64,000 nucleotides of DNA from Ephydatia muelleri (Eukaryota; Porifera; Demospongiae; Spongillida; Spongillidae), in assembly GCA_013339895.1 (NCBI GenBank), contig JABACO010000055.1, positions 52,325-116,324 on the forward strand, written 5' to 3'. Of this stretch, positions 63,711-64,000 are shown piece after piece (position 1 is the first letter of the stretch; each line of letters starts with the position of its first letter). A program made the position numbers and the translations under genes. The notes under the pieces were generated by a model that was not told the origin of the DNA, ran no database searches, and saw only the letters and a list, made by a program, of their open reading frames with translations.

Positions 63711-64000
63711 TAGTAGGTATGTTACAATTCTGAAATAATTGGCCGCCATATATCTTGTTCGTAAAATTTGCGTCCAAGTTTTCAATACTCTTCGCGTATG
63801 CATGATATAGGGTACCTCCTGTTGGTTCACGGAGTAGCGTTTATGGCAGTTGCTTAGTTACTGACAAAGTACACAGATTCCTCTTCGGTAATCTGTATTG
63901 ACTTCAAAAAATAAACTCTCGTCTTAACAGTATTACCCGTTACTAAAAATGACACATCTTTAACGTATCAGAACACCCAGATTCGAGATTCAGACCACTT
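63711..64000. other. End of window, no gene seen
   Basis: About 290 bp of AT-rich unique-looking sequence beyond the right arm; no feature recognised. Confidence 0.5.

Overview
The window looks like nuclear DNA of an invertebrate animal, most likely a sponge, though that placement is an inference. Introns are many and often very short (58, 59, 60 and 67 bp in the small genes). A ferritin gene carries a 5'UTR iron-responsive element, which is an animal trait. One gene is a cortactin-binding-protein-2 (CTTNBP2) homologue. Another joins ankyrin repeats, a heptad coiled coil and a tyrosine-kinase-like (TKL) kinase, a mix I associate with demosponge gene sets. Simple repeats, minisatellites and small DNA transposons are dense throughout.

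Layout. 0-3.3 kb: end of a DNA transposon, a possible decayed membrane-protein gene and a retroelement scrap. 3.35-16.44 kb (minus): the CTTNBP2-like gene in about 22 exons (coiled coil, ankyrin repeats, P-loop ATPase module shared with neuron navigators, serine-rich tail); its introns are filled with (CA)n, purine tracts and minisatellites. 17.2-22.35 kb (minus): an unrecognised acidic, probably nuclear protein. 22.4-26.4 kb: no convincing gene, one 524-bp MITE. 26.45-27.15 kb (minus): ferritin copy 1 with an IRE. 29.3-43.96 kb (minus): the ankyrin/coiled-coil/kinase gene, all of whose readable introns are phase 0; its introns hold a 1.3-kb minisatellite, MITEs, a retroelement scrap and five copies of a block that looks like a 3-nt exon. 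44.7-45.8 kb (plus): ferritin copy 2, with the same exon lengths but no IRE seen. 46-51 kb: repeats, a tyrosine-recombinase fossil between direct repeats, and an integrase-like scrap. 51.4-63.7 kb: a large inverted duplication (arms about 1.4 kb once later insertions are discounted) enclosing a 152-aa membrane-protein gene, a young Ty3-type LTR element sitting in a (CAT)n tract, and a near-perfect palindrome of about 1.2 kb containing two head-to-head MITEs.

How the parts relate. The two ferritins form a divergent pair flanking the kinase gene and should both make cytosolic ferroxidase-type ferritin, but only copy 1 appears to be under IRE/IRP translational control. The two arms of the inverted duplication serve as each other's empty-site controls and reveal exact ends and target duplications for two transposons. 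Three host coding regions appear to be off frame by one base at or near homopolymers or short repeats, which points to assembly indels rather than gene death.
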